The position numbers were made by a program, and so were the translations under genes. The notes under the pieces are model-generated. The model was not told the DNA's origin. It searched no databases and was given only the letters and a program-made list of their open reading frames with translations. From an uncultured Pelagibacteraceae bacterium (GTDB lineage Bacteria > Pseudomonadota > Alphaproteobacteria > Pelagibacterales > Pelagibacteraceae), in NCBI GenBank assembly GCA_902631535.1, contig CACOYX010000002.1:1-39569 (forward strand): a stretch of DNA of 39,569 nucleotides, given 5' to 3'. Of the stretch, positions 7,279 to 15,097 are shown one piece after another. Position 1 is the first letter of the stretch. Each line of letters starts with the position of its first letter.

Positions 7279-7287
7279 CGGGGTTTT

Positions 7288-7515
7288 TTAATTAAAAATA
7301 ATTTGATAAAAACCTATTAAAAATAAAGGAATTTGTAATCCGAAGTTTGTAAGAATAGCTTTATCTTTTGAGAGAAAACCAGCAATAGTCCAACCTACAA
7401 CTCCAGCACCATGAAACATAATATTGATAGGGTATATATTGAGATTGGTAAGCAGTATTCCTGTAAGTACTAAAAAAGTGCTTAACCACTTAAGGTATTT
7501 TTTAATAAATTCCAT
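7288..7515 (-). CDS. Small two-helix membrane protein downstream of gcrA
   Basis: 75 residues. An N-terminal amphipathic basic stretch (MEFIKKYLKWLST) leads into a hydrophobic helix with LTGILLTNLNIYPINI, then GAGVVGWTIAGFLSKDKA and a final helix LQIPLFLIGFYQIIF. The order LTG..LT..NIYP....G..GW...G is that of a short membrane-protein family seen in alphaproteobacteria whose function I do not know. It starts 11 bases after the gcrA stop on the same strand, so it is probably cotranscribed; no Shine-Dalgarno is visible. Confidence 0.7.
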   Translation of the reverse strand: MEFIKKYLKWLSTFLVLTGILLTNLNIYPINIMFHGAGVVGWTIAGFLSKDKAILTNFGLQIPLFLIGFYQIIFN

Positions 7516-7526
7516 TTGAGTTTGAA

Positions 7527-8024
7527 TTACCCTGAGGCCTTAACTTTTTTCTCAATAAATTCTGGAATATCATCTTCTTTATCAAGAACCTCTTCTTTTG
7601 TACCTTTAGGTTGAAATGCATATAACACGTGTAATTTACAATATGGGAATTCACCTTCAGGTTTTCTTCCGCAGAAATAAAACTTTTCTTCATTAGGATG
7701 CCCTATAGGCCATTTACAAGTTTGATCGGTTAATTCCTCTAAAGACTTAGGGTTTTCTGGTTCAAAATTTTTATCTAGTAAAATTGATTGAAATTTAGCT
7801 TTCCTAGAAATGGGGGCAGAACCTCTTCTTGCAGGTTTATTTACAGACGTTGATGTCTGACTAGATTGTTTAGATGGAGCTCTCGCTTCTAAGTTTAGTC
7901 TATGAGCTTTACCAATTACTGCGTTTCGTGTGGTGTCACCTAAAGCTTTGGCGATCTGACTTGCGGTATGGCCTTTAGACCAGAGTTCTTTTAATTTAGC
8001 GACTTTTTCTTCTGTCCAACTCAT
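7527..8024 (-). CDS. gcrA: GcrA cell-cycle transcription regulator
   Basis: 165 residues from the ATG at 8022-8024. A TTG nine bases upstream also lies in frame, but GcrA proteins begin MSWT as here, so ATG is chosen. The N-terminal helix-turn-helix is MSWTEEKVAKLKELW, then GHTASQIAKALG and TRNAVIGKAHRLNL; a basic, low-complexity linker follows, and the C-terminal domain has TCKWPIG, YFCGRKP and PYCKLH, a conserved Cys/His set. GcrA binds sigma-70 holoenzyme and, in Caulobacter, activates cell-cycle genes at promoters carrying CcrM-methylated GANTC. Whether it acts with CcrM here cannot be seen from this window. Confidence 0.93.
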   Translation of the reverse strand: MSWTEEKVAKLKELWSKGHTASQIAKALGDTTRNAVIGKAHRLNLEARAPSKQSSQTSTSVNKPARRGSAPISRKAKFQSILLDKNFEPENPKSLEELTDQTCKWPIGHPNEEKFYFCGRKPEGEFPYCKLHVLYAFQPKGTKEEVLDKEDDIPEFIEKKVKASG

Positions 8025-8102
8025 AGTATACAATTACAATATTTAGTAATTATGAAAAACTTAGGACATAATATTGGGGTTTAAAACATTAAAAGACCTT
8101 AA

Positions 8103-8137
8103 AGCTGTGAGTAGTTTTAGTTGTACACAGTTTTTTT
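8103..8137 (+). terminator. Terminator-like hairpin in the leader of the ABC-2 permease gene
   Basis: AGCTGTG at 8103-8109 pairs with CACAGTT at 8126-8132 (one G-U), followed by T7 at 8131-8137. It reads rightward, and the only plus-strand sequence before it is the 70-100 base leader divergent from gcrA. It ends 23 bases before the permease ATG, so it would act as an attenuator or as the end of a short RNA. Confidence 0.5.
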
Positions 8138-8160
8138 AATAAGAGGTTATAAGACTATCA

Positions 8161-8973
8161 ATGGTTGAAATTACAAAAAAATATAAAATTGGATCGAGAA
8201 GATTTGGATTAATAAATTGGGTTGGGGCTTGGACTTTATATAAAAAAGAGGTCTTAAGATTTTTGATTGTGTGGATACAAACTATTTTTTCTCCGCTTAT
8301 TTCATCTTTACTCTTCTTACTTGTTTTATCTCTAGCCATAGGCGCAGATAGAGGAGATGTGCTTGGAGTTCCTTTTATAACTTTTTTAGCGCCAGGGTTG
8401 ATTTCAATGCAAGTTATTCAGCAATCTTTTTCTCACTCATCATCATCTTTTATGATTGGAAAAATACAAGGGAACATTGTTGATTTACTTTATGCACCTT
8501 TGTCAGCATCCGAAGTAACCATTTCAGTTTCGCTTGCGGCAGTTTCAAGAAGTGTGATGATAGCAATAGTTTCAATTATTGTATTTAAATTAATTATAGA
8601 TATTGAAATCAAAAACTATTTAACGCTTATAGCATTTACTTTGCTTTCTTCTTTTGTTTTAGGAAACATAGGAATAATCGCTGGATTATGGGCTGAAAAA
8701 TTTGATCATATGGCAACAGTAACAAATTTTGTGATTGTTCCCTTATCTTTTTTATCGGGGACTTTTTATTCAATTGAGAGATTGCCAGAAATTCTACAAA
8801 TGATTAGTAAAATTAATCCATTTTTTTACATGATAGATGGTTTTAGATACAGTTTTATAGGTAAAGCTGATGGATCAATTTTCATTGGATTGGTATATTT
8901 ATCAGCACTAAGCTTTGTTAGTTGGTTTGTTACTTATTTATTGTATAAAAAAGGATATAAAATTAAATCTTAA
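8161..8973 (+). CDS. ABC-2 type transporter permease
   Basis: 270 residues, six predicted membrane helices, ABC-2 (YadH/DrrB) fold. After a basic N-terminal cytoplasmic stretch come KEVLRFLIVWIQTIFSPLISSLLF and FLAPGLISMQVIQQSFSH, both typical of this family, and near the end PLSFLSGTFYSIERLPEILQMISKINPFFYMIDGFRYSFIG, the conserved ABC-2 signature region. It needs an ATP-binding partner, and none lies next to it here. Substrate unknown; YadH-like systems export lipids, glycans or drugs. An AGAGG ribosome site lies about 14 bases before the ATG. The argD start follows after two bases. Confidence 0.88.
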   Translation: MVEITKKYKIGSRRFGLINWVGAWTLYKKEVLRFLIVWIQTIFSPLISSLLFLLVLSLAIGADRGDVLGVPFITFLAPGLISMQVIQQSFSHSSSSFMIGKIQGNIVDLLYAPLSASEVTISVSLAAVSRSVMIAIVSIIVFKLIIDIEIKNYLTLIAFTLLSSFVLGNIGIIAGLWAEKFDHMATVTNFVIVPLSFLSGTFYSIERLPEILQMISKINPFFYMIDGFRYSFIGKADGSIFIGLVYLSALSFVSWFVTYLLYKKGYKIKS

Positions 8974-8975
8974 AA

Positions 8976-10142
8976 ATGAGCGCAATATTAAATACATATA
9001 ATAGAAAAAAAATTGCTTTTACTAAAGGCAAAGGCTCTTTCCTTTACGGAACAAATGGAAAAAAATATTTGGACTTTGTCCAAGGAATAGCCGTGAATTG
9101 TTTAGGTCATGCTAATAATTATTTGATTAATTCAATTTCTAGACAATCTAAAAAATTATGGCATGTTTCTAATGCATTTATTATTCCTGAACAAGAAAGA
9201 TTAGCTAAAAGATTGAAGCAAAAAACATTTGCTGATTATGTTTTTTTTCAAAATTCTGGAGCCGAAGCTACAGAGGCAGCAATAAAATTTGCTAGAAGAT
9301 ACTTTTACTCTAAAGGCCAGCCAAGAAAAAATAGGGTATTGTGTATTAATAATAGTTTTCATGGAAGAACTCTTGCTACCATTTTTGCTAGTAATAACAA
9401 AAAAGCTACTGAGGGTTTTGGGCCTAAAGTCGATGGATTTGATCATTTTAATTTTGGCGATCATAAAAGTTTAGAAAAATCTATAACAAGCAGAACTGCT
9501 GCAATTATGGTTGAGACTATCATGGGAGAGGGTGGAGTCAAAGTAATACCAGATTATTGTTTACTGGGGTTGAGAAAGTTATGTAATAAGAAAAAAATTT
9601 TATTAATTTTAGATGAAGTCCAGTGCGGTATTGGAAGAAGCGGAAAATTTTTTGCATTTGAACACGCAAAAATAAAACCTGATATTGTGCCAATTGCAAA
9701 AGGAATAGGAGGCGGTTTTCCAATTGGTGCCGTGCTTGTAAATAAGAAAGTAGCATCGGGGATGAAACCAGGAATACATGGATCAACTTTTGGAGGAAAT
9801 CCTTTAGCAATGAGCGCTGGAAATGCAGTAATGGATGTAATGTTTAAAAAAGGTTTTTTTAGCAATGTTACTAAAAATGGAAATCATTTTTTAAAAGGCC
9901 TTCATGAATTAAAAGAAAAATATCCGAAAATAATTAAAGAAGTCAGAGGAAAAGGATTATTAATTGGAATTTGTTTACATAAAGATCAAACTAAATTTAT
10001 TCAGAAATTAATGGACAATAAACTTTTAACGGTAAGAGCTGGGGAAAATGTAGTCAGACTTTTGCCTCCTTTGAATGTCACAAAGCAAGAAATTAATTTA
10101 GGTTTAAAAATATTAAATAAGGTTTGCAAAAATTATAGATGA
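8976..10142 (+). CDS. argD: Acetylornithine aminotransferase ArgD
   Basis: 388 residues, class III PLP aminotransferase. NSGAEATEAAIKFAR near 92 binds PLP phosphate, NNSFHGRT near 127 stacks on the cofactor, LDEVQCGIGRSG near 212 holds the Asp, and AKGIGGGFPIGA near 242 contains the Schiff-base Lys. GSTFGGNPLAMSAG near 270 is also diagnostic. Converts N-acetylglutamate semialdehyde to N-acetylornithine; may also serve as succinyldiaminopimelate aminotransferase in lysine synthesis. It overlaps argF by ATGA, confirming arginine biosynthesis. Confidence 0.93.
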   Translation: MSAILNTYNRKKIAFTKGKGSFLYGTNGKKYLDFVQGIAVNCLGHANNYLINSISRQSKKLWHVSNAFIIPEQERLAKRLKQKTFADYVFFQNSGAEATEAAIKFARRYFYSKGQPRKNRVLCINNSFHGRTLATIFASNNKKATEGFGPKVDGFDHFNFGDHKSLEKSITSRTAAIMVETIMGEGGVKVIPDYCLLGLRKLCNKKKILLILDEVQCGIGRSGKFFAFEHAKIKPDIVPIAKGIGGGFPIGAVLVNKKVASGMKPGIHGSTFGGNPLAMSAGNAVMDVMFKKGFFSNVTKNGNHFLKGLHELKEKYPKIIKEVRGKGLLIGICLHKDQTKFIQKLMDNKLLTVRAGENVVRLLPPLNVTKQEINLGLKILNKVCKNYR

Positions 10143-11065
10143 AAAATTTTATAAATATATCTGATCATTCATCCAATGATCTAAGAGCTATTATTGATGA
10201 GGCAAAAGCAAGAAAACTAAAGAGAAAAAATTTAAATAAATCTGCGCCAGATGAGGACAAACCTTTTGAAGGGAAATCTATGGCGATGATTTTTGAGAAG
10301 CCATCTACAAGAACTAGAATGTCTTTTGATATAGCTATTAAGCAACTAGGAGGTTCATCGATTATTTTAAATCCTGATGGAATACATTACGGCAAAGGTG
10401 ATGAAACACTAAAAGACACCGCAAAAATCTTAACAGAATACGTTGACATAGTAATGCTAAGAACATCTTCTCATAAAAATCTCGAAGAGTTTGGAAAACA
10501 CTTAGATATACCAATTATTAATGGCTTGTCTGATATAGGACATCCTTGTCAAATTATGTCAGATATTCTTACTTACGAAGAGAGTAATGGAATTATCGAA
10601 GGTAAAACAGTTGCTTGGATAGGAGACGGAAACAATAACATGTCGAACTCTCTAATTGAGGCTGCTGGAAAATTTAAATTTAATTTAAAAATTGCTTGTC
10701 CTAAGAAATATTCTCCAAATAAAAAGATACTAAGCTGGGCAAAGAAAAATAAGATACATCTTATCGTAACAACTAAACCTGAAGAGGCAGTAAAAAATTC
10801 AGATTGCGTTATGACTGATAAATGGGTTTCAATGAATGATAAAGTTGATAAAAAAGCTAAGAAAAAAATCTTAAAGCCTTTTCAAGTAAATAAAAAGTTA
10901 ATTAGTAAAGCAAATTCAGATGCAATTTTTATGCACTGTCTTCCAGTTGGAAGAGGGGAAGAAGTTACAGACGAGGTGATTGATGGAAAACAATCCGTTG
11001 TTTGGAGACAAGCTCTTAACAGAGTACATGCACAAAAAAGTATAATTAAGTGGTGCTTAGATTAA
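10139..11065 (+). CDS. argF: Ornithine carbamoyltransferase ArgF
   Basis: 308 residues. Carbamoyl-phosphate binding loop EKPSTRTRMSF near 54-64, HPCQIMSDILT near 138, GDGNNNMSNSLIEAA in the ornithine domain, and MHCLPVGRGEEVTDEVIDG near 265 with the HCLP motif. Forms citrulline from ornithine and carbamoyl phosphate; cytosolic trimer. The ATG lies inside the argD stop (ATGA), so translation is coupled. The 3' end overlaps the convergent cytochrome c gene by four bases, leaving no space for a terminator. Confidence 0.95.
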   Translation: MKNFINISDHSSNDLRAIIDEAKARKLKRKNLNKSAPDEDKPFEGKSMAMIFEKPSTRTRMSFDIAIKQLGGSSIILNPDGIHYGKGDETLKDTAKILTEYVDIVMLRTSSHKNLEEFGKHLDIPIINGLSDIGHPCQIMSDILTYEESNGIIEGKTVAWIGDGNNNMSNSLIEAAGKFKFNLKIACPKKYSPNKKILSWAKKNKIHLIVTTKPEEAVKNSDCVMTDKWVSMNDKVDKKAKKKILKPFQVNKKLISKANSDAIFMHCLPVGRGEEVTDEVIDGKQSVVWRQALNRVHAQKSIIKWCLD

Positions 11066-11610
11066 GGTAAGGGTTTTGGACTGCTACTTTTAGAGTTCAT
11101 ATACAAAATTACAGACGCTCTATCTTTTTCTTTCCGTAATCCTGCAAAGGCCATTTTCGTACCTTTAATATGTGCTTGAGGTTTGATTAGGTAGCTATTC
11201 ATTTCTTCAAAAGACCATTCTTTTGCGTGAGCTACCATTGCTTTAGAATATTTATAATCACTTACTGATCCTGAAGTTCTACCAATTACCCCCCATAAGT
11301 TGGGTCCAATCATATTTTTTCCGCCAGCTGCAATTTGGTGACAGGCAGTACATTTCTTAAAAACCTTTTCTCCGTGTGTTAGATCACCCATAGCTAAAAG
11401 AGCTTTTATATCTATAGCTTCTACAACTTTTACTTCAGCACTATCAGTGGAAGCATTAGTAGTAGCAACTTCTAAACCCTCAATTTTGTAGGCAGACTCT
11501 TTAGGTTTCTCAACGTGAAATAAAATATCAGTGAATTTTCCAATACCAATAATAATTAGAGCAGTAAGAAGAACTGCAGCTATAATTTTATTTATTTCAA
11601 AACTGTCCAT
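11062..11610 (-). CDS. Membrane-anchored c-type cytochrome (CycM-like)
   Basis: 182 residues. An uncleaved N-terminal anchor (residues 8-24, KIIAAVLLTALIIIGIG) is followed by a ~50-residue linker and a class I cytochrome c domain: heme site C87-T-A-C90-H91, GPNLWGVIGRTSG near 102-114, and axial M153 in GTKMAFAG. Such anchored cytochromes carry electrons from the bc1 complex to the cytochrome c oxidase in alphaproteobacteria and mitochondria-like chains. The heme faces the periplasm. No convincing promoter seen upstream. Confidence 0.9.
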   Translation of the reverse strand: MDSFEINKIIAAVLLTALIIIGIGKFTDILFHVEKPKESAYKIEGLEVATTNASTDSAEVKVVEAIDIKALLAMGDLTHGEKVFKKCTACHQIAAGGKNMIGPNLWGVIGRTSGSVSDYKYSKAMVAHAKEWSFEEMNSYLIKPQAHIKGTKMAFAGLRKEKDRASVILYMNSKSSSPKPLP

Positions 11611-11680
11611 AATTTTGGTAAAACCTAGTTGACGTATAACACGACTTTAATAAAAAAACTTAAATTACTTAATTTTTTTT

Positions 11681-11697
11681 TGCGTCTTTGGGACGCA
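11681..11697 (+). promoter_or_regulatory. Compact hairpin directly in front of the kdsB start
   Basis: TGCGTC (11681-11686) pairs with GACGCA (11692-11697), loop TTTGG, preceded by a run of nine T. It ends five bases before the ATG at 11703, covering the place where a Shine-Dalgarno would be; none is visible. It is the only GC-rich patch in the region. The T run is on the wrong side for a rightward terminator. Confidence 0.5.
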
Positions 11698-11702
11698 TAA
11701 TT

Positions 11703-12437
11703 ATGAACAAAACTGTAATAATAATACCCTCTCGGTTAGATGCTGCACGATTACCCAATAAGCCATTGGAACTTATAAACAACAAAGAAATGATTCTTCA
11801 TGTTTATGAGGCTGCAAAAAAAACTAATTCAGAAGTGTTTGTGGCAACTCCTGATCAAAAAATTATTGACGTTGTAAGTAAAAATAAAGGTAAAGCAGTT
11901 CTTACATCAATCAATCATCAAACTGGAACAGACCGAGTTTACGAAGTTTTTAGAGATCACTTAAACAGCGAACCTAATCTAGTTGTTAATTTGCAAGGTG
12001 ACATGCCAAATATAAAGCCTCAAGCAATATCAGATTTAATAAATTATATGCAGCAAGGAAAATGCGATATTGGGACTTTGGCTAGTCCATTTAGCTTTGA
12101 TGATGAATTTGCAGATGAAAATAACGTCAAAGTAGCTGTCAAAGGACAATTAATTGAAGGTAAGTTTAGTGAAGCGATTGATTTTTTTAGAGTAGACAAA
12201 AAAAAATATGAAAATTACCATCATCATGTAGGTATTTATGCCTTTACTAATAAAGCATTAGTAAGGTATGTAAGTTTAAAAAGATCTAAGCTTGAATTGG
12301 AAAGAAAATTAGAACAACTGAGAGCTCTAGAGAACTCTATGTCAATTCATGTTGGATATATCAACTCATCGCCATTAAGTGTTGATACAAAAAATGATTT
12401 AATGGAAGTAAGAAAAATTATGGAGAAAAGTATTTAA
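11703..12437 (+). CDS. kdsB: 3-deoxy-manno-octulosonate cytidylyltransferase (CMP-Kdo synthetase)
   Basis: 244 residues from the ATG at 11703; a TTG at 11688 is in frame but lies inside the hairpin. The nucleotidyltransferase signature IIPSRLDAARLPNKPL is at 7-22, then ATPDQKI, TSINHQTGTDRVYEV near 87, VVNLQGDMPNIKP near 109 and HHHVGIYAFTNKALVRY near 176. Activates Kdo as CMP-Kdo for WaaA, whose gene is in the lipid A operon at the right end of the window. The pheA ATG follows after one base. Confidence 0.93.
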   Translation: MNKTVIIIPSRLDAARLPNKPLELINNKEMILHVYEAAKKTNSEVFVATPDQKIIDVVSKNKGKAVLTSINHQTGTDRVYEVFRDHLNSEPNLVVNLQGDMPNIKPQAISDLINYMQQGKCDIGTLASPFSFDDEFADENNVKVAVKGQLIEGKFSEAIDFFRVDKKKYENYHHHVGIYAFTNKALVRYVSLKRSKLELERKLEQLRALENSMSIHVGYINSSPLSVDTKNDLMEVRKIMEKSI

Positions 12438-12438
12438 T

Positions 12439-13272
12439 ATGAAAATAGGAATTCAAGGAGAGCTTGGAGCTTATTCGCATATAGCCGTAGAAAATCTCTA
12501 TAAAAATGCAGATATAAAAACCTGCTCAACATTTGAAGAAACTTTCAAACTAGCTTTCAACGATCAAAATTACAAAATAGTTATCCCAATCGAAAATTCT
12601 TTGGCTGGAAGAGTTGCAGATATTCATTATCTTTTACCGAAATATAAATTACAAATTCATGGCGAATATTTCCTTCCAGTTGAACATAATCTACTTGGCA
12701 AACCTAATACTTCAATTGAGGAAATTAAATATGTAAGAAGTCATGCGCAAGCTATTAGTCAATGTCAAAAAATTATTAATGAAAAAAAATTTAAATCTAT
12801 AATTTCTGTAGATACTGCTGGATCTGCTAAAGATTTAGCTAAAGGAAAAGATAAATCCATAGCTGCTATAGCATCAGAGCTTTCTGCAAAAATGTATAAT
12901 TTAAAGATACTAAAAAAAAATATCGAAGATGACAAAGGGAATGTTACGAGATTTTTAATTATGGGAAAAAATATTGAACAGCCAGAATATGATAAAAATA
13001 AAAAATATTTAACAAGTTGTATTTTTAGAGTTAAAAGTGAACCCTCAGCTCTTTATAAATGTTTAGGTGGATTTGCAACTAATCAAGTAAACTTAACAAA
13101 GCTAGAAAGTTTTTCAGTAAAAAATACTTTTGAACAAGCTAATTTTTATTTAGATATTGAAGGTCATATTGAACAGCCCAAAGTGAAAAAGGCTCTGGAA
13201 GAGTTGGGCTTCCATACCGAGACTTTAGACATACTCGGGGTGTACGAATCTTCAACATTTAGGCAAAAATAG
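12439..13272 (+). CDS. pheA: Prephenate dehydratase PheA
   Basis: 277 residues, monofunctional. Starts MKIGIQGELGAYSHIA, with PIENSLAGRV near 51 and catalytic NVTRFLIMG near 171. A C-terminal ACT domain (about 190-270) holds KSEPSALYKCLGGFATNQVNLTKLES; the classical ESRP Phe-binding motif appears as ESFS, as in other alphaproteobacteria (ESY). Converts prephenate to phenylpyruvate for phenylalanine synthesis. Cotranscribed with kdsB through a one-base gap. Contains an A9 tract. Confidence 0.93.
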   Translation: MKIGIQGELGAYSHIAVENLYKNADIKTCSTFEETFKLAFNDQNYKIVIPIENSLAGRVADIHYLLPKYKLQIHGEYFLPVEHNLLGKPNTSIEEIKYVRSHAQAISQCQKIINEKKFKSIISVDTAGSAKDLAKGKDKSIAAIASELSAKMYNLKILKKNIEDDKGNVTRFLIMGKNIEQPEYDKNKKYLTSCIFRVKSEPSALYKCLGGFATNQVNLTKLESFSVKNTFEQANFYLDIEGHIEQPKVKKALEELGFHTETLDILGVYESSTFRQK

Positions 13273-13294
13273 TCCACAAAATTTAAATCTAGCC

Positions 13295-13324
13295 TTGTAG
13301 TATTTAAATTGATCTTGATATACT
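13295..13324 (+). promoter_or_regulatory. Promoter of the SRP RNA gene
   Basis: TTGTAG at 13295-13300, 18-base spacer, TATACT at 13319-13324. The seven-base offset predicts the start at G13331, exactly the first base of the SRP RNA closing helix. Confidence 0.65.
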
Positions 13325-13330
13325 CATAAT

Positions 13331-13420
13331 GAGGTTGGCATCAGGTGGATGTTTCATAAACCCGGTCAGGTCTGAAAAGAAGCAGCCGTAGTGAAAATTT
13401 TTCAGGTTGTTGCCTGCCTC
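13331..13420 (+). ncRNA. ffs: Signal recognition particle RNA (4.5S, small bacterial type)
   Basis: About 90 bases. The universally conserved domain IV core is present at 13364-13387 as GGTCAGGTC, a GAAA tetraloop and GAAGCAGCC. The outer ends GAGG..GGCA (13331-13340) and TGCC..CCTC (13411-13420) pair to close the hairpin. It binds Ffh and guides cotranslational targeting of membrane proteins. It lacks an Alu domain. The tetraloop GAAA replaces the commoner GGAA, both GNRA. No terminator follows; dnaX starts six bases later. Confidence 0.93.
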
Positions 13421-13426
13421 TATAAA

Positions 13427-15097
13427 ATGACAAATAAAATTTTAGCTCTTAAATATAGACCACAAGAATTTAAAGATTTAATAGGTCAAGAGATAATGGC
13501 TCAAACAATTACTAATGCCATTAAACTTGAAAAAACTCCAAACGCGTATTTATTAACTGGGATAAGAGGTGTAGGTAAAACTACAACAGCTCGTTTAATC
13601 GCAAAAGCATTAAACTGCCAGAAAAACTATGACCCTAAAATAAATTGTTCGGCTGAAAAATTTTGTCCTACCTGTCAAGAAATTATAAATTCTAATCATA
13701 TCGATATTTTAGAGATGGACGCTGCATCTAAAACTGGAATAGATGACGTAAGAGAATTAATTGAAAATTCTAAGTACAGCCCAACTAGTGCAAAGTTTAA
13801 AATATTCATAATTGACGAAGTACACATGCTTTCGAAACAAGCATTTAATGGATTACTTAAAACCTTAGAAGAACCGCCGCCAAGCTTAAAATTTATACTT
13901 GCAACCACAGAGGTCAGAAAAATACCTGTAACTATTTTGTCAAGATGTCAAAGATTTGATCTTAAAAGAGTTAGCATAAAGCAACTTTGTGAACACCTTA
14001 ATAAAATAGCAAGTAAGGAAAAAGGGAAAATATCTGAGGATGCAATAAAACTTATTGCGAAAACTTCAGAGGGATCTGTTCGAGATTCTATATCATTGTT
14101 GGATAGGGCTTTAATTTCTCAATCCATTAATGAGAACAAGCAAATAGAAGAACTTGATGTAAGGACGATGTTAGGACTAGCAGATAAAAGTAAAGTTATC
14201 TCACTATTTAAAGAAGTTTTAAGCGGCAATGAAAAGAATGCATCTAGTATATTAAACGAATTAATTAACGATGGCTTGGATGCAAAGAATTTTTTAAATG
14301 ATATTCTTGAAGTTCTTTACCTATTCAGCAGAAGAATAAGTTTAGGGCCGATTGAAAAAGATATGTCAGTTTCAGAAGCAGAGGTTCAAATGATTGATCA
14401 GTATTCAAAAAATATTGACATGCAAGATATAGGTTTATTTTGGCAACTTACTATTAAGACTATCGATGACTTGAGAATAGTTGGAAATGAAAATCTAACT
14501 TTAGAAATGTATATTATGCAGTTGGTACATTTAAAAAATATAGATACAAAAAAACAGGTTTCAAATTTAGAAAATGAGAGTGGTCAAAACTCGAACGATA
14601 CTTTAGTAGGAAAAAAAATCGAAGATCAACCAATTGATAATATTCCTAATCAAATTAAAAATCAGTTAAAAAATATTAATCAAATAAAAACGAACCCAAT
14701 AAAAAATTTATCTAAAGATAATCAAAATACAAAAATTGAAATAACAAGTTTCCAAGATTTAATAAATTTAGCAAACAAAGAAAAAGAAATTGAGCTTAAA
14801 TACGATCTTGAACGCAATGTAAAATTAGTAAGTTTTAATAGAGGAAAAATTGATATTAGTTTTAATGAAAAACTCAATAAAAACTTTATAAAAAATCTTA
14901 CTGAAAAATTATTATCTTGGACAGGTGAGAGATGGATTATTTCCTTAAGTAAAAACAGTAATGCGAAAAGTATCTATGAAAAAAATTTACAGGACAAAGA
15001 TAATATAATCGAAGAATTTAAGAAAAGTAAGGTTGCTCAAGATATACAAAAAGCTTTTCCAGATGCAAAATTGATTGATCTAAAAGAAGAGGAATAA
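13427..15097 (+). CDS. dnaX: DNA polymerase III subunit gamma/tau
   Basis: 556 residues from ATG 13427. A longer ORF from GTG 13391 would run through the SRP RNA, so it is rejected; DnaX proteins begin near LALKYRPQEF as here. AAA+ motor: Walker A GIRGVGKTT at 45-53, zinc Cys C64/C74/C80/C83, Walker B IIDEVHMLS near 126, sensor TTEVRKIPVTILSRCQRF. Domain III ends near 365; a Lys/Asn-rich linker (about 380-460) and a C-terminal tau domain follow. It loads the beta clamp and couples polymerase cores. An A8 slippery tract near codon 395 could also make a short gamma form. The stop abuts the ybaB ATG. Confidence 0.95.
   Translation: MTNKILALKYRPQEFKDLIGQEIMAQTITNAIKLEKTPNAYLLTGIRGVGKTTTARLIAKALNCQKNYDPKINCSAEKFCPTCQEIINSNHIDILEMDAASKTGIDDVRELIENSKYSPTSAKFKIFIIDEVHMLSKQAFNGLLKTLEEPPPSLKFILATTEVRKIPVTILSRCQRFDLKRVSIKQLCEHLNKIASKEKGKISEDAIKLIAKTSEGSVRDSISLLDRALISQSINENKQIEELDVRTMLGLADKSKVISLFKEVLSGNEKNASSILNELINDGLDAKNFLNDILEVLYLFSRRISLGPIEKDMSVSEAEVQMIDQYSKNIDMQDIGLFWQLTIKTIDDLRIVGNENLTLEMYIMQLVHLKNIDTKKQVSNLENESGQNSNDTLVGKKIEDQPIDNIPNQIKNQLKNINQIKTNPIKNLSKDNQNTKIEITSFQDLINLANKEKEIELKYDLERNVKLVSFNRGKIDISFNEKLNKNFIKNLTEKLLSWTGERWIISLSKNSNAKSIYEKNLQDKDNIIEEFKKSKVAQDIQKAFPDAKLIDLKEEE

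Noticed and set aside
13391-13426. In-frame GTG extension of dnaX by 12 codons
   Set aside because: These codons are the 3' strand of the SRP RNA; DnaX homologues begin at the ATG used here.
14543-14554. A7 tract at 14548-14554 in dnaX as a second slippage site
   Set aside because: The A8 at 14611 is longer and has the stop directly after; the shorter run is common background.
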